Shown here in pieces: positions 1 to 14,200 of a DNA stretch of 64,000 bases. The DNA comes from Maylandia zebra (lineage: Eukaryota > Chordata > Actinopteri > Cichliformes > Cichlidae), in contig NC_135170.1 of the NCBI RefSeq assembly GCF_041146795.1, positions 29,623,533 through 29,687,532 of the forward strand, written 5' to 3'. Within the stretch, counting starts at the first letter, position 1. Each line of letters starts with the position of its first letter. The position numbers and the translations under genes were made by a program. The notes beneath the pieces are model-generated. The model did not search any database. It was not told where the DNA came from and saw only the letters and a program-made list of their open reading frames with translations.

Positions 1-3000
1 TTCTTTCTTAGATGAAAACAATGTTGAAGACAAACATACATATCAGCTTTGGTGCTTTTTGGTGCATTTTTTTTTTTAGCTTTATCTACTGACTGTGACA
101 TAGCGCAGTTGCAGATTTCCATCTTAGCCAGCTTCACTGTCAAGCAGGTCTCTTCAGCTACTAGTGCTAGCAGAGCTTTAAGTTCTTTCTGGGTTTATCA
201 CTTATCTTAAAATGGGTTTAAAATTTTTTGACAAAAAGATGAGCTAAGTCCTGTTTGCACTTGTCAACACTCATGATAAACAGATCCTTATTCTGAGTCA
301 GCTTGGCAGATTTAATTCCTGTGAAGTGGGCAGCATGCTGGAATTTGCATCTGATTACAGCATTGATATAGTTTCTTCTCTCAAACCTGCCTCCCAACAG
401 AACCCTGCAAAGAAACCTGTTACAGAGTTTCAGTAGGATTTAAAAATAGGCCACAAAATGGTCTGCACTGATATGTATTTATATTCAAATACCTAAGGAA
501 TATATTTAGTTTAGTCCAGATCCCGAATGCACCATCAGTATGAGAAGAGGGAAATGAGTGGTTTATTGAGTGATGCATGAACTCCATCTTTTGATACTTT
601 GATATGTTTGTAGTATAAGCAAAAAGGGAGAATGACCTTAAACTTGTCACTTGTATTTTCTGTCTCTGTTTGATTAGGTTCAAATTATAAATGAGGCGTT
701 AAATTACAGTGTTAGGTTTAGGTGCCGGTACCACTTCATTATGCTTGGGGGAAGCTTATAGTTTGACTATAAGTTGCTTCTAGTTTGAGGAAACAAAGTT
801 GGAAACAAATTCCTTACATATGCTGTCCCAAAGGAATAGTGTGAAAAGCAGATGTGATGTTTTTCCTCTTTTTTTTCTTTCTTTACTAGCTTTAGCTTGA
901 TGGTATTTTTAGCTGTACGCAGCAGCGGCAGTTCCCCTTTCTTTTTAAATTGGGCAAAATTGCTCAGAACTATAAACAGTGTGGGAAATTAGTCTTACAA
1001 AACAACAGAAAACAAACAAACCTCTGAACGTGATCATCAGCCTCAAGTGTAGCTTACAACACAGGCTCACGACTCTTTGGATTATTGAAGTAAAAGTCAT
1101 AATCCTACTTAGGTAATGGTGAAGAATTTTTAGTGGAGAAATGGATTAAGCTGCAAATTAAAACCTGAGTTCAGTAGATTACATGGATATTTGTTTGAAG
1201 TAAGATGCACCATTGGTCATGTCCATGCTGTCATCCAGTGCAAGTAGGCATTGGGTGGGACTCTTACACTAGAAGTAGGAGGACATATTTTAAGAGGGCC
1301 TTGTGCTATCTCATGCCCCATCATTGACAGACATTTGGTACTCAGTTACAGTAGCTGGACTTCTTTAAAGGTTGTGCCTCTTTTACCTATCTTTTAATTC
1401 TTTTTAGCAGTGTAGCATGAGAAAAAGGAGGATGTAAATGAAGTGAAACAAAACATTTAAAACGACTTCACTTGTAGGTTTTCAGGCACTGCACAAAAGA
1501 GAGGCCTCTTTGTCTTGCTGTTACTAATGGTACTGATCTGACAGAGGCTAATTAGAGCTTTCCTGTAATGGCAATATTATAGTTCTGAGGAATGCCTGCA
1601 AAGCATTCCTTCATATTTGTACAGAGACCAAGTTGAGTCCCAAATCTGTGTCTTATTTGCTATGACGAGAACAAAGGCACTGAAGTGCACCTGTATTTAT
1701 TACATTTGGTCAAATGTGCCTTTCAAGCTCTAGTAAACCTCCCTGATATATAAAGTATGCTTCATGTCACTCTGCAATGGGGCTATCTTTTAAGCATAAA
1801 GAAAAATCTCTGTTTGATCATTGCCTCATTGTCGATTTGAACTACTCAATCTCTGGATTCATTAAAAGTTGGAATCTGTACCTTGTAGTAAACTAGACAT
1901 TTACACAGACCCTTTTACACAGTCTTTATAAAATAAATAAATAAATACAATTGTGCAATCCCCCTGAACACACTACAAGTTATGCAACCACTCTGGAACA
2001 AAATCAAATAGCAGTGCATTACTGAAATTTCTTTAGAAGCACTCAGCAACATCTGAGACAATCTGTATGTACTCTATTTTTTCATAAACCTCAAATCGCG
2101 ACCTTTTGGGACTTCATGTAGCAGATGAAGATAATAATCCACTAATGAGTTGCATCTTGCAGGCATGTGGAGGTGGTGCTTTGCTTTGAACAGAAGTGGC
2201 TTTGTAGCAGGGTCCAACACTCAGGCAAACCCTTGAAAATGCAATATGCATTCTGGCAAGTTCATTTTGTTCTTACCAGCAGGATAAACACTCAGTTTAC
2301 TCTTTTTCTTTCAGACTCTGTAGATGCAGTCCCCAAGTGCCATATATACCTTGACCTTCTTTGTTATGGCCACAAAGTCCCTCCAGCCCCTTGTGCACTT
2401 CCTATTCCTCCTCCACTATCACCAACACTATAGCTGACTCCTTCATTCCAGCCTATGCCAAAGCCCAACTCTGTCCTGAGGCCAAATCCACTCCTCTCCA
2501 CTGTCCAAATCCCTCTGCCATGTGAGTGAAATAACAGCAAGGCCCTGAAAATAACACTGACGCTGTCCTCTTTTCCCTGTATGTCACCACAATGTCTTCC
2601 CCCTCTCTCATTCTCACTTGTATCTTCTCCATGTTTGTCATCTAAAGATCACTATGTCCCATTCACTCTAAATCATACAAGCCAAGGTTGTGATAAGTTT
2701 TATCTTATTTGGCATACATTTACTTGTTTTTTTCACTGAGATCCAATCAAGCTTTTGACAGAAGGACATCCTGAGTATTTCTCTCTGACAATCGTGGTAC
2801 TTTCCCTGACTGCTATCAGTCATATGGTCATAGCATTACATACAACACCGCCTGTAAATCCAGTAATGTCGGTGGCATCGGCTTAGCAGCAGGATCCCTC
2901 TGTACATTCCTCCTGCATACGGCACGTATCACTCTCCTCTTGTTTATCTCTCCTTGCACTCCCTGCCACCCTCATCTCCCATCATAAATCTCTCACATAT

Positions 3001-3250
3001 AGAGGCCAAAAGAGGCTCAGCTGATGTGATGAGATTACTATTTTTTTCTGATTACAAATCAACTTCAGCTTAAATAGGTAGAAAAAAGCGTTGCCCACCC
3101 TCCACCCCTTGTCACGTCTTCTTTTCCCTCCTCCCCATTTACTGTGACTCCTCCCTCTCCCTGAATATCTCCACCTTCTTTTGGTCACTGGCCCCTCCCC
3201 TCCACTCTCTATCCACCCACTTCGCTCCCTCACAGCCAGATCTAAGGACA
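1..3250. other. upstream intergenic DNA
   Basis: No exon, RNA gene or recognisable transposon was found here. The short open frames show no family resemblance and no splice-consistent partners. In other vertebrates neurod2 lies on this side of ppp1r1b, but none of its coding sequence is visible. The stretch just before 3250 is pyrimidine-rich (about 2930-3240) and leads into the ppp1r1b 5' region. Regulatory DNA may be present but cannot be shown from one sequence. Confidence 0.5.
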
Positions 3251-3553
3251 TGCCTCATTCACTCCTGCTGCACAGGTTTAAAGGGACTGCAAACAGGGAA
3301 AGAGTGAAACCCAGAGAGGTGTAGGGGGATTTTAGCAGCTGCAGGAGAGCAAAAGAGGTGAAAAAAAGTCTTTTCACTTTTTCTAAGAGAGGTAGAAATA
3401 GAGAGAGATTGTGAAGGAGTGAAGCAAGAGAAAGAAGAAAAGTCTTCAGGACTGGGACTACCCAGGAGTGGGAGGTTCCTCTTGGAGGTTATAGAGATTT
3501 CCAGCTGCTTCCTCTCCTCTCTGCTGGGAGTCAGACCTCCAGGATCCAGAGCC

Positions 3554-6500
3554 ATGGAGCCCTCTGTGTCACCCGAGGTCGAGGGGGAGCCCAAGGAGAG
3601 GAAGAAGATCCAGTTTGCTGTGCCAGCCAATGCACCCACCAACCTGGATCCACGGCAAGTGGAGATGGTGAGCAGGCGCTGGTCAGGTTACTGTATGGCC
3701 CATAAGGACAAGTTCTGTTTGTGTTTCTGAATATTCACTATTGGAGTTTAACAGATGAATTTCTCTTTGGTAGTTTCCCATCCAAATACCATTCCCTCAT
3801 ACAAATACAGAGGCCACATTGTTTGTTGGATTCTGTACATGCAATGGCAAAATTTCTCTCTTCACAGCATCTTCTCTCTGCAAGTTTTCTCTCTGCTTTG
3901 TGTCACTTTGACAGCTTTGCAATAGAAAGATAAATTTGATTGCTGTGTTAGACACTGTTGAGAAATTTTGATGACATTTCCCTCTCTTCGTTTTGGTTTC
4001 CTCTTGAGATTAGTGCCTTGTTGCTGCCTCATGTCATCCTGACCTGTTTAAAACTGTGACATTGATACAAAAGTCATTATCTTCTGTTTCACGCCAGCTT
4101 TGCTCCTTCTGTGACATTTTGTTTGTAAAAAACATATTTTAGTCCTTGGCTGTTTGGCACCTTCTCTGACCTTTGAGATAAGCTTTTGCTAGTAATATCC
4201 TTTAGTCCTCTTTTACCACAGCGCTATCTTATCACCGACTCAGCAATGCCTGCATTTTTCTGTGGAAGTTTTTATGCTCATTTTTCATGGGACAACTGAG
4301 ATCTCTCCTTTTGGCGCTAATGTCGGTGGCTCTTATTTTAGATCTGGGATAAGTGGGCCAAAGTAGAAACTGTTTAGTATCTTAGAATGATCGAGGACAG
4401 CGACTCATTTCTCATGAGGGCTTGATGAGAGAAAGGTTGGGAGGACAAGTGTGAGATGTTCTATATGAAGGAAGGGAAAGAGACAAAGATACAAAGCCTG
4501 ATCTTTACCTGTCTGGGGTCAGCTCCCATAGTGTCTGCCCCTGTTTCACTGCTTGCAAAATAGAGGCTTTTAATAAAGAACAGTGATCTCTGATAACACT
4601 TTGTCATTACCCTGGCTGATTGCACTTAACTTTCACGAGTTTATTTGGAGATTGTGCTGAATTTCCTCCATGTTTTTTGTCTTATCTCATGTTCTCATGT
4701 ATCTCTGCTACAGGATACATTTTTAAAATGGAAAATTTTCACAGCACTTCATAAGACTTTTACTTAAAAATAAATATAAACACGTGCTGTCCTCCTTCCC
4801 CTCTAATTCTCTTTCTCCCTTATGCCCTGCCACCATGCTATGATCCTTATCACCTCTTCCAAGAAACCACAGGATACCAATCTGGCATATGTGGGCTACG
4901 CCCTCATTTAAAAAAAAAAAAAATCCTTATTTTATTGCTCAATATTCAAAGTACAATCACGTATTTTTAGGGTTATTTGCTGGCTTTATTCTCCCAGCCA
5001 GACCCTGGGCTTCACCTTCAAATAGGGAATGTGGGTTGAAACTTCTACGTCATATTAATACTACCACATCTTTTCAGTCAAGCTTCCATGTCAGGCTTCT
5101 AATTTATTTCCCCCTTCTAATTTGGTCTTTGTCTGTACTAGTTGGAGATTTGTTCTCACTAGTTCAGGATTTTGGTGTACTAGTTAAACAAAAACTCTTT
5201 AGTTACCTTTTCAGCAAGCACAAGCTGTATATAGAGGATGGACGTAGCTTCTGGGTATGAAAAGCCAGTAGTTAAGTGGCTTAAAGTTTATGGTCTAAAT
5301 CTCTAGCTTGAAGTCTTATTTAATACAGCATGATGATCATTTTGTAAATTATGGCTGTATTTGGCGATAAATAGATAATAAACAGCATGTTTTACGTCAT
5401 GGCTACTTCATGAAAAGGTTGCTACCATTAGAGCCTGCAGTGTGTCAGTTTCTCAGTCAAGTATACTGTTCACTCAACAAAGCTGTTATTCAAAAGCTAA
5501 GAGGAAAGTTTGCTAAATACTCAGTTTGCAGTTTCAAAACAGACCTCAAAAACCAATGAGCAATGCCATAGTGGTTATGTCCTTCTTTCATAAACAGCTT
5601 ACGTTAGCTCCAAGAGTCCATCTGTTACTAGTGATGCCCAGGTGGGCTGAATTTGTAACTCTTAAACTAAGTAATAGTTAACTAGTGATCTGCAAATTTT
5701 CTAACATGTTAATCTAATTATTATTATTAGAACTACTTAAGTACCAAGATTTTCAGCATTATGCCATTTGTGCATCAGCAACATAAAACCTTTTTGATGC
5801 TTTAGTGCCACTGATATGGATTCTGTTTCAAACAAGTTGGTTAGAAGTGCTGCTAGCTGACTTGTACATTTTTTGTAAATGACAAATTAGTGCAATGAAA
5901 TTTTGAACCAGTTCTGGCAAGGCCAAAGAGCGGACTAGTGGGTAGAAAGTGTTGTGTGATGTGGAATAAATTCTCAAATGGCTTTCCCCATACAACCGTT
6001 TCAGAGGCATAGAATTAGAAAGCCTGGGGTCGGTGGTTTTATTTACTGTGCATGCAAATGGATGGATGCTGATAGTTAGAACAAGGAAGCAAATGAGCTG
6101 GTGGGGAGTATGAGAAACAGAGAGGGCATTCAGGAGAGAATGCGTGTTTATGTGTGTTTAAAAGCAGATAGCGTCTACCAGTGGTGGATGGGATTCTCCA
6201 GGGACATGTGGGTGGGCAGGGGTAACAGTTAACGACACTTGTTTAATTCCCTTCCCCTCCCATAACAATTACTGTCGCCCACTAGTCCGACTTTGCTAAT
6301 GAGTTGCAATACTATTCTTTGGAACTTGTTACACAACCGGTAACATCTTACTGTTTGTTGCAATGGCATTTAAACCCCAAAACCACTATTGACTGAACTG
6401 CCTTGTTACTATGGTGACAAGCTGTCCAACTATGTCATTGAAAGCACCCCCACAGTTGGCATCTAAAAGGTCAACTTTAATGGATAGTTCTGTATATGTG

Positions 6501-9500
6501 ATAGGTTGTTTACATAGGTAGAATTTCATTTTTTGGAGGTAAATGTGTGTGAATGCTCTTTGGTGACGGTTCCAAGCCTCCCACGCATGGAAATGTTGCA
6601 CATTTTGGGAGAATATAGCAGGTTTTGGAAATCCTTTAAAGGTGTAAGATGATTTTTTTTGAACATTTCTCACCTGCTTGTTTACTCCAGAGGAATGTTT
6701 TTGCATCTGCAAGAGCCATTATAAATAGAAGTCAAATAACACTAACATAAAACCGTCCCTAGTTGACCCAGTTTGCATGCAGATTGTCTTGGTTTTATTT
6801 TGTCACATTTTCAGACACTAATTAGTTGTTTCTTCTTCAGTATGTTGAAGGTTCATGAAATTTTGTTTGTGGCACTGCACTGAAAAATTATTTTATTGAT
6901 ATAAACGTTTAACCTGTATTTTTCAGATCACTCAGATAAATTAAGTCATTTCTATGTGTCATCCAGACTTTCTAATTCCACCCCTTCCATCTTTAACCTC
7001 CTGACATTGATACTCAGTGCTGGTGCTACCATCACCAGTTCTGCTTTGGTATCTTTTTGGAACTACCCTATTGCATCCATTGGAGTGTGACTGTGGGAAT
7101 GCTAGGATAAAACCTTTTAAGCATAGGAAAAGGTGCTTTTATTAATGCGTGTGTGTGAAAGGGTGAGAAAGAGTGCTATATAAGAACCAGTCCATTTTAC
7201 TGTTGGACTGATTTGAGAATCAAACATTATGTACTGCAGGAGTTGGGAAGAAAATCCTGGGGGGCAGAATCTTTGAATCTACATGTGTTGGATTTTAATG
7301 TGATTGAATACCATAAAAATATATTTGTGTATTGAGGACACATTAAAAGCATAAGCACAGTCTTAGGTTTGAATCTAGACTGTGTGGTGTTTGCATGTTC
7401 TCCTCTTGTTTGTGTGTGTTATCTCTAGGTACTCCACCTTCCTCCCACATTTCAATCTAAATACATCTGCAGGCTGCTTCTGCAAATGATTACTTAATTT
7501 CTCATGGTAGCTCCTCACTTTAGCCCCAGCAGTTTTGTGGTGTTGCGCTGGTACCAGCTTTTGGGGCCAGTCTTTTTTTTAATGTTAATCAACAGATCTC
7601 AATCTGTTCTAGATTACGTACCAGCACCACATCGGAAAACAGGCACGATCTCCTTTATATGCTCTAAAAATACACAACTTTTAAAAGTCATTATTTTAGA
7701 ATATTCTTCACATTAAGCGGTCAGGATTGACCCTGAAACATAACAGAGAGAGCACATGGCTGTGTTTACCATCACTAATGCCACTCCACAAAGGCACCAA
7801 TCCTCCGTGCTTTGTAAATGATGTAAGGTAATGTGCATAATGGACAGAGATTAACGTCATGGCACAGCATCACTGATTCCCTTCAAGTCTGCCTCTCTGC
7901 CGCCTCAACAAGCAGATACATATCTCTGTGCTCTCCTCTTTCTTCACTCAGCCTGGTCCTGTTAGCTCATGCTGACCAGTTGAAGTGACAACATGAAAGG
8001 GAATAACAAAGGCCTGGAAAGGGCATTTGGCAAAAGGCTTCTAACAGTAATCCAGTCCATATTAATCTATATTAAACGTCAAGGGTGTTATTGAGGGCAT
8101 GATTTTCACTCACAGTTCCCTGATGACGATCTTCATACAATTCCTCATCCTCCCTAGCAAAGCCAACACCTATCGGCCCTCCAGTCCTCCCCTCATTCTT
8201 CCCAGTCCACTCTCTGGGTTAAACATCAAACAGTGACCTTTGGTGCAGTGAGTGTTTGCTGTCTAGGGGACTGTCAACATGCGCTCCCAGAAAGAACATC
8301 TTGCTGGATGCCACAAAGCATGCTGGGACTGGACAAGAGGGTGCAGTGATCTTTCCCTGCATGTGGAAAGCCAGGAATGCCACTGTGTTGGTTTTACTCA
8401 CTCTTCCCAGTGACGCAGGCTGGTTCCTCTCCAGGCTGCCTGCCCGAAGCAATTTAATGATATTTGTGGTGGCAAAAAACTAATTGGTTAAGAAATTATT
8501 TTGAAAAGAAAAAAGAAAGATGAATTGCTTTGCTGAAACCACACATAATTGCAGTGTGGACACAATCAATGGGCTTCTGTCTACTGGGGGTTACGTATGT
8601 ATGTGTTCCTCCCTGTTTTTGACAGTTGGGGCATTTTGAGTAGTTAATGACTCTGGAGGCCAACATATTATTCATGGCCTCTATCTGTTTATAGCAGTTT
8701 TGTCCAAATTTTTATTTAATTATTTATGCTTTTTCTGCTTTTTTTTTTCTCCAAACAAAAACATAAAAAAGCAAAACAGTACAGCTTCTGTGTAAGAAAG
8801 CCATTACTGTGTTATTCTGAAAATCATGCTCTCTTAATGATGATATAACCCAAACAATTTATCACCTCCTCTTGGCTCCTGTGCTGTAGACCTGTGTAAT
8901 GTGCAAACACTTAAAAAGTGTAAATATTAACTATGGGTAGAGTGATTTGCCACCTGATTACACAGTACATAGTGAGTTCAAAATATGCCATAATGCCCTC
9001 GGCAGCTCATGCATGTAAAACTCATAATGGAAGTTGCATGCTTGTAGTATTGCGGCACACTCCCTTAGACTTTCAACATTTTGGTCGATAAATCCCCCAC
9101 TGTCTGCCAGTGCCATGTTCCAATCCAGTCACTAATTTTTCGCTTCAGGGATCATCTTTAATCAAACAGTGTCGGGCTGTGGCCAGGGAGTGAAAAGATA
9201 CAGACTAGTGCATTCCCCTAATGTGCATTCGTGCATTTCCAAACACATATCCAAATTCTTGTCTAGCTGTAGCAGAGAAATCACAATGCACTGTGCAAGG
9301 ATGTCTTTTAACCCTGCCCAGTACAGCAAAACAGTGGCCACATTTGTGATGAAAATTGAGGGATAGGATTAGAAGGGCAACAGTCGGGCAGCAGCAGGGA
9401 CAGAAATCGAGGGTGGGGGATAAGAGATAGACAGGATCTGTGGGATGATCAGCGGTTGTCAGGATCTGAACCCTGCACTGCACCTTTTAGCTGGCTTTCC

Positions 9501-11199
9501 ACCCCTCCTGATTTTGCTTTCAGGGTCAGTTGCTTTGTAGCTGGAGTCCCAGGACAGTCACACTGATATAAGCATATTCAGGGGACCACTGAAGCATGAA
9601 TCAAAACAAATAGGATTGGTACCAATCCCTGTTTCATCAACACAGAGAAGACATAGCATTTTGTTATTGCTGCTCTATGAGTTGTAATCTCCGATTTTCA
9701 GGGCAGTAACTGAGACATTTTTTTTCCCAGCATTTATCTCCCTGCAACCTAATAAGCTTTGTACATGTTCAAGCTCTCAGTTATCTTCGGTGCATTTAGA
9801 AGGAAACCCCTAAAGCTAAAAGAAAGGATATGCAGAAAGATGACAGGAGATAGTCTGCTGGAAATGGAAACTAATATTTTGTAATGTCTCTTTTGTAACA
9901 TGCTGTTCTGTGTAGATAGAGTTCAATTCCAGTAAATGGGTTACTTTAAGGAAGTAAATATTTAGAGCAAGCTTCTGCACATTTTTGTGGTATAATACAA
10001 TAGGTTTTCTTTGAGAAACATAGATTATAGAAAATTATTTGAAGTAGCACTGTAGAGCTCCTCCAGATGCCACCTGGTTGTAGTTTTCAAGCTGTCATAG
10101 TACGATAAAAGCAAAAAGAAACAACAAAATAAATGGGGCACATGGGTAAGGAAATGCTGTTATATTTCACAGTAATATCATTTTTACTGAGATTATAGTA
10201 GGAATAGGAATAATAAAATAGGATTGTTGGTAACCTTTTCAGTAACTTCTATGTCATTTATCACGGGTGGTTACACGTGACTTTGCAGATGAGTAACTAT
10301 AGCTGCTCTGCCCTCCATTTGTGCCAGCCTATTGACCTCTGCAGTTGCAGAGGTCAATAGGCTGTCAGCTACATACTATGACACATCTGAATATGAGTGC
10401 ATGAACAAAAGTGGAATTTTCCTGTGATTGTAGGCTGTTGGCAATGTTACTTTCTCTATGAAAGCTTTGATTGGCACCTTCCCAGTTGTGGGTTGTGGCC
10501 TGGCAGGGGGCTTCCTGACACTCATCAGCCAGTGGCGCAGTATTTGTACTGTGATGGTAAACCAGCAGTCTCTGGAACAACAAGCCAGCAGTTATCAGCA
10601 GCTAATTACATAAATGCTGGGGGGCACTGTGAGAGAGAGAAGAAAGAGTGGGGCGAGTGGATGGTTGTCTGAGTATGATGTAATTCTGCCAGTGGGTGCA
10701 GGGTAATTACATTTTCTATTTGAGGGTCATTGGAGAACCCCTCCAGATGCTATCTGCTGCCCATCTGTTTATCCAGTTAGCCGGTGGTGGGGCCAAAGGT
10801 CATTGCAAAAGTGTTATGTGAATGCTGAGAAGCAATATGCAGCAGCCTCTATGACTTATGGGAATTCACCGATCTGACAGAGCTGCAGCTGGGGTTGAAA
10901 TTTGCGTAGCCTTGTCCTTGACCCCCCTTGAAACAGCTGGAAACTCAACAAGCGGGTGTTTCTCAGTGCAACCTTTTTAAAGCCCGCCAGCATTATCTGC
11001 TAGTAATTTTAAATAGTAAATCTTAATAAATAAGAATTAAAGAAAAAAGACAGAAAGGAAGAAATCCAGTGTAAATATCCTCACAGACAAAACGTTATGC
11101 ACAGTTCTTGCATAAAGAATAACATAGATAAAAAAAAATCACACATTAAATCTTTATGGCAGAAATGATAAAATAGTCAAAAAAACACATGCACACATA

Positions 11200-11267
<68 letters not shown>

Positions 11268-14200
11268 GATCATTTTTCACCTTACTGTATTATTGACTTC
11301 AAATTGCCAGACTGCACTTAGAGCACCACATGGGGTTCTTCCATTTGTTTTTAAGAGGCTATCTCCAGGGGCATGACTGAGAGAAAAGGGCAACATCATG
11401 GCTTTGTTTAAATTAGTTGCCCTTCAGACTTTATATTCAGCTGAACATCAAATATGACCAAGAGAAAGGGAAGCTAATATTTTTACAGATACATTTAAGG
11501 TTGTATGATAGGGTCGTGTAAAAACTTGCTAAAGATAATAAAAAGTCATTCGTCATGTCGAATGACCAGCGGATAAACTCTCAGGTTGGTAATAAATGTA
11601 TTACATGTATAAGAACAAGCGTCATGTTAACAAAAGATAGCCGTACAGTAACTGTTATGCTTATTGTAGCTGTTAGCTAAAAACGGTAATTTAGCGTAGT
11701 TTGCCCTGAATTCAGCTTTGACAAACAAATATGATCGACTGTTTCTAGTAGAATTCCAAAGTTGTCATCTTGTACCCTCTCAGAGTACCCCCTCTGTATG
11801 CTTGCAGAGACCCCTACAGTAGGGAAACATGCAAAACGGTGTCCAAACCTTTGTATTTTAGCTTTATTTATGTCTTACACAGCATCCAACTCTTTAGCTA
11901 ACTTAATAACTTTAGCTAAAGTGAATAGTTAGTCTAATTCATTAGTGCAGCATTACTGGATCACCTCTGTTTGAAGTGATATAATGTGATATACAACTAT
12001 CACTGTGTTTAACTACCATAATAATTCTTAGGGTACTGAGTGCATGCTTAATTAATAAATTTTTTTTTAAACACACTGCTCCATTACTATGTTTGACAGG
12101 CTGAAGTTGTCGGGTCACCTCCTAAATCGACCATCTTTTACAGGTGTTTTGTGCCAGAAATGGAGTGTCCACTGAAGACTCAAGATACTGAATCTCTACG
12201 CCTTGCCATTGATCCCTCTTGTGCCTTCATCTAGACAAGAGACATTAACTTAACCACTCTCATATGCTCTGTACCTACATCACCTTCCCTGACAGTCGTA
12301 GCTTGGCTCATCTGAGGGTGAAATTATAAGAATGTGTTATTTTGCAAAGTGCTCTCTAGGGTTCCTAAATAAAATATGGCGTTGAGGTCATTTCTTTTGA
12401 ATTAATCCCTTCTTCTGAAATATAAGAACCTCTGCTGGTTTTAATGGCACTTTGGATTTCTTTACTTTCTGTTCCACTCCCAACCCCAAATAGATGCTGA
12501 CAAGCTGCCACAGTAACATGGAAGAGGGAAAGACGTTGGAAAGGACTACTACAAATAAACCTAATGCCTAACAATGAAAAGTGTAAAATAAGAACAATAA
12601 TAATAATAAAGATAAAAGATGAAGTAACAAGTTTTTAGTTTTTGTTTATTCCAAATGATCATCCAGATGTCTGTGACATGTGATGACAAACACCATAATG
12701 GAAGGCCTTAGTCATCACATGCTTAAACTCATCATATATTTTTGCATATGCTGAACAGGCAGTCAGACATGCTGTAACTGTGGGGTAGAAAACAGCATGA
12801 ACACCATACGGCAGGGGTCTCAAACTCCAGTCCTCGAGGGCATGGAAAAGTTGCATGACGCTTTGACCGTTGAGGACTGGAGTTTGAGACCCCTGTCATA
12901 TGGAATATGACAGGTGTGGTTGAACTGCATGAAGACTCTGAAGTTTCTCTTCTCTTCTGGCAGGACAGGAATGTGGCCTTGTCCTGTGAGCCACTGTAAG
13001 GATGTACTTAGAGTAGAACTGGACTGTCACCGGCCTCAGGCTCTTCACCCTTTTTAAAGACAAAGTAGTCATTTAGATAAAATATTAGATATTGTTTACC
13101 TGTAAATGCACAAAGTAAATTTAGAAATGTTATTATTGTCAAGAGTGAACAAGCACTGATAGTGTAATCTACAGCTGTGGCCAAACGTTTAGAGAATGAG
13201 AAGTGTTGTTTGCTTATTTACAAAGTTTGCTGTTTCAGTGATAGTTGTATATCATATTATATCACTTCAAACAGAGGTGATCCAGTAATGCTGCACTAAT
13301 GAATTAGACTAACTATTCACTTTAGCTAAAGTTATTAAGTTAGCTAAAGAGTTGGGATGCTGTGTTATGCTGGGCTTACACGGTGCGATTTTTGGCCCAT
13401 TTTGAGCCGATTTTTGAGTCGTGCGACCGTTTTGGCGATCGGCCCGATTTTGGCCTTCATCGTGCGTCGTGCATCGTGTAGTATACGTGGGGTAACGAGA
13501 AGCGATTAACACCTCACGACCAGCTCCCGATCATCAATCGCTTGGTCGTGAGGGTGTCACCGCAGCTTCTCACACTGCGCACGCGCAAACACAAATGTCA
13601 GCGAAAAAGACGGCGCAGCACGGCAGTGCAGCGTGTGATCTGGACACAAGCGATGGAGGCACAACTTGTAGAACTATGGCAAGCTCACCCGAACCTTTTC
13701 GATGTGGCCTAACAAAATTATCACGACCACAACAACCGTGAAAATAGTTGGATCTACACTGCTGCTCAATCACAGCTGCCTGATCAATGTTTTTCATTAG
13801 AAATTTAGCAAAGTTGATGGTGGTGGTGTGTCTGTGTGAGTGAAAGACAGAGAGGGAGAGCGAGCAACAGAATTTCTCTTATAACCTTCATTTTATGGAC
13901 GCACAGTGTGAGCACTCGGGTCGCATCAGAGCATCGGGCCGTATAGTGTGAGACCCTGCATCGTAACCTACGAACTTCTAACCCCTGCGAGTCAATCGTA
14001 CAGTTTGAGCAGGAGCTGAATCGTGCGACTGAAAAAAATCGCACAGTGTCTGCCCAGCATAAGACATAAATAAAGCTAAAATATAAAGGTTTGGGCACCG
14101 TTTTGCATGTTTCCCTACTGTAGGGGTCTCTGCAAGCATACAGAGGGGGTACTCTGAGAGGGTCCAAGATGACAACTTTGGAATTCTACTAGAAACAGTC

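Larger units (their letters stand above)
12006..13235. other. spacer between the inverted-repeat arms
   Basis: About 1.2 kb with no convincing coding sequence. It carries an 84 bp hAT-like hairpin MITE (12812-12895) and, against the right arm, a scrap of a Tc1-type terminal repeat (13171-13235). If the arms are termini of one element this would be its interior, but no transposase similarity is visible. Confidence 0.6.

Noticed and set aside
3259..3642. 127-codon minus-strand frame
   Set aside because: It overlaps ppp1r1b exon 1 and its 5' region in antisense, with no family resemblance.
13805..14175. 120-codon minus-strand frame in the inverted-repeat region
   Set aside because: It runs across the Harbinger-like terminal repeat into the arm, so it joins unrelated sequences, and it has no domain.
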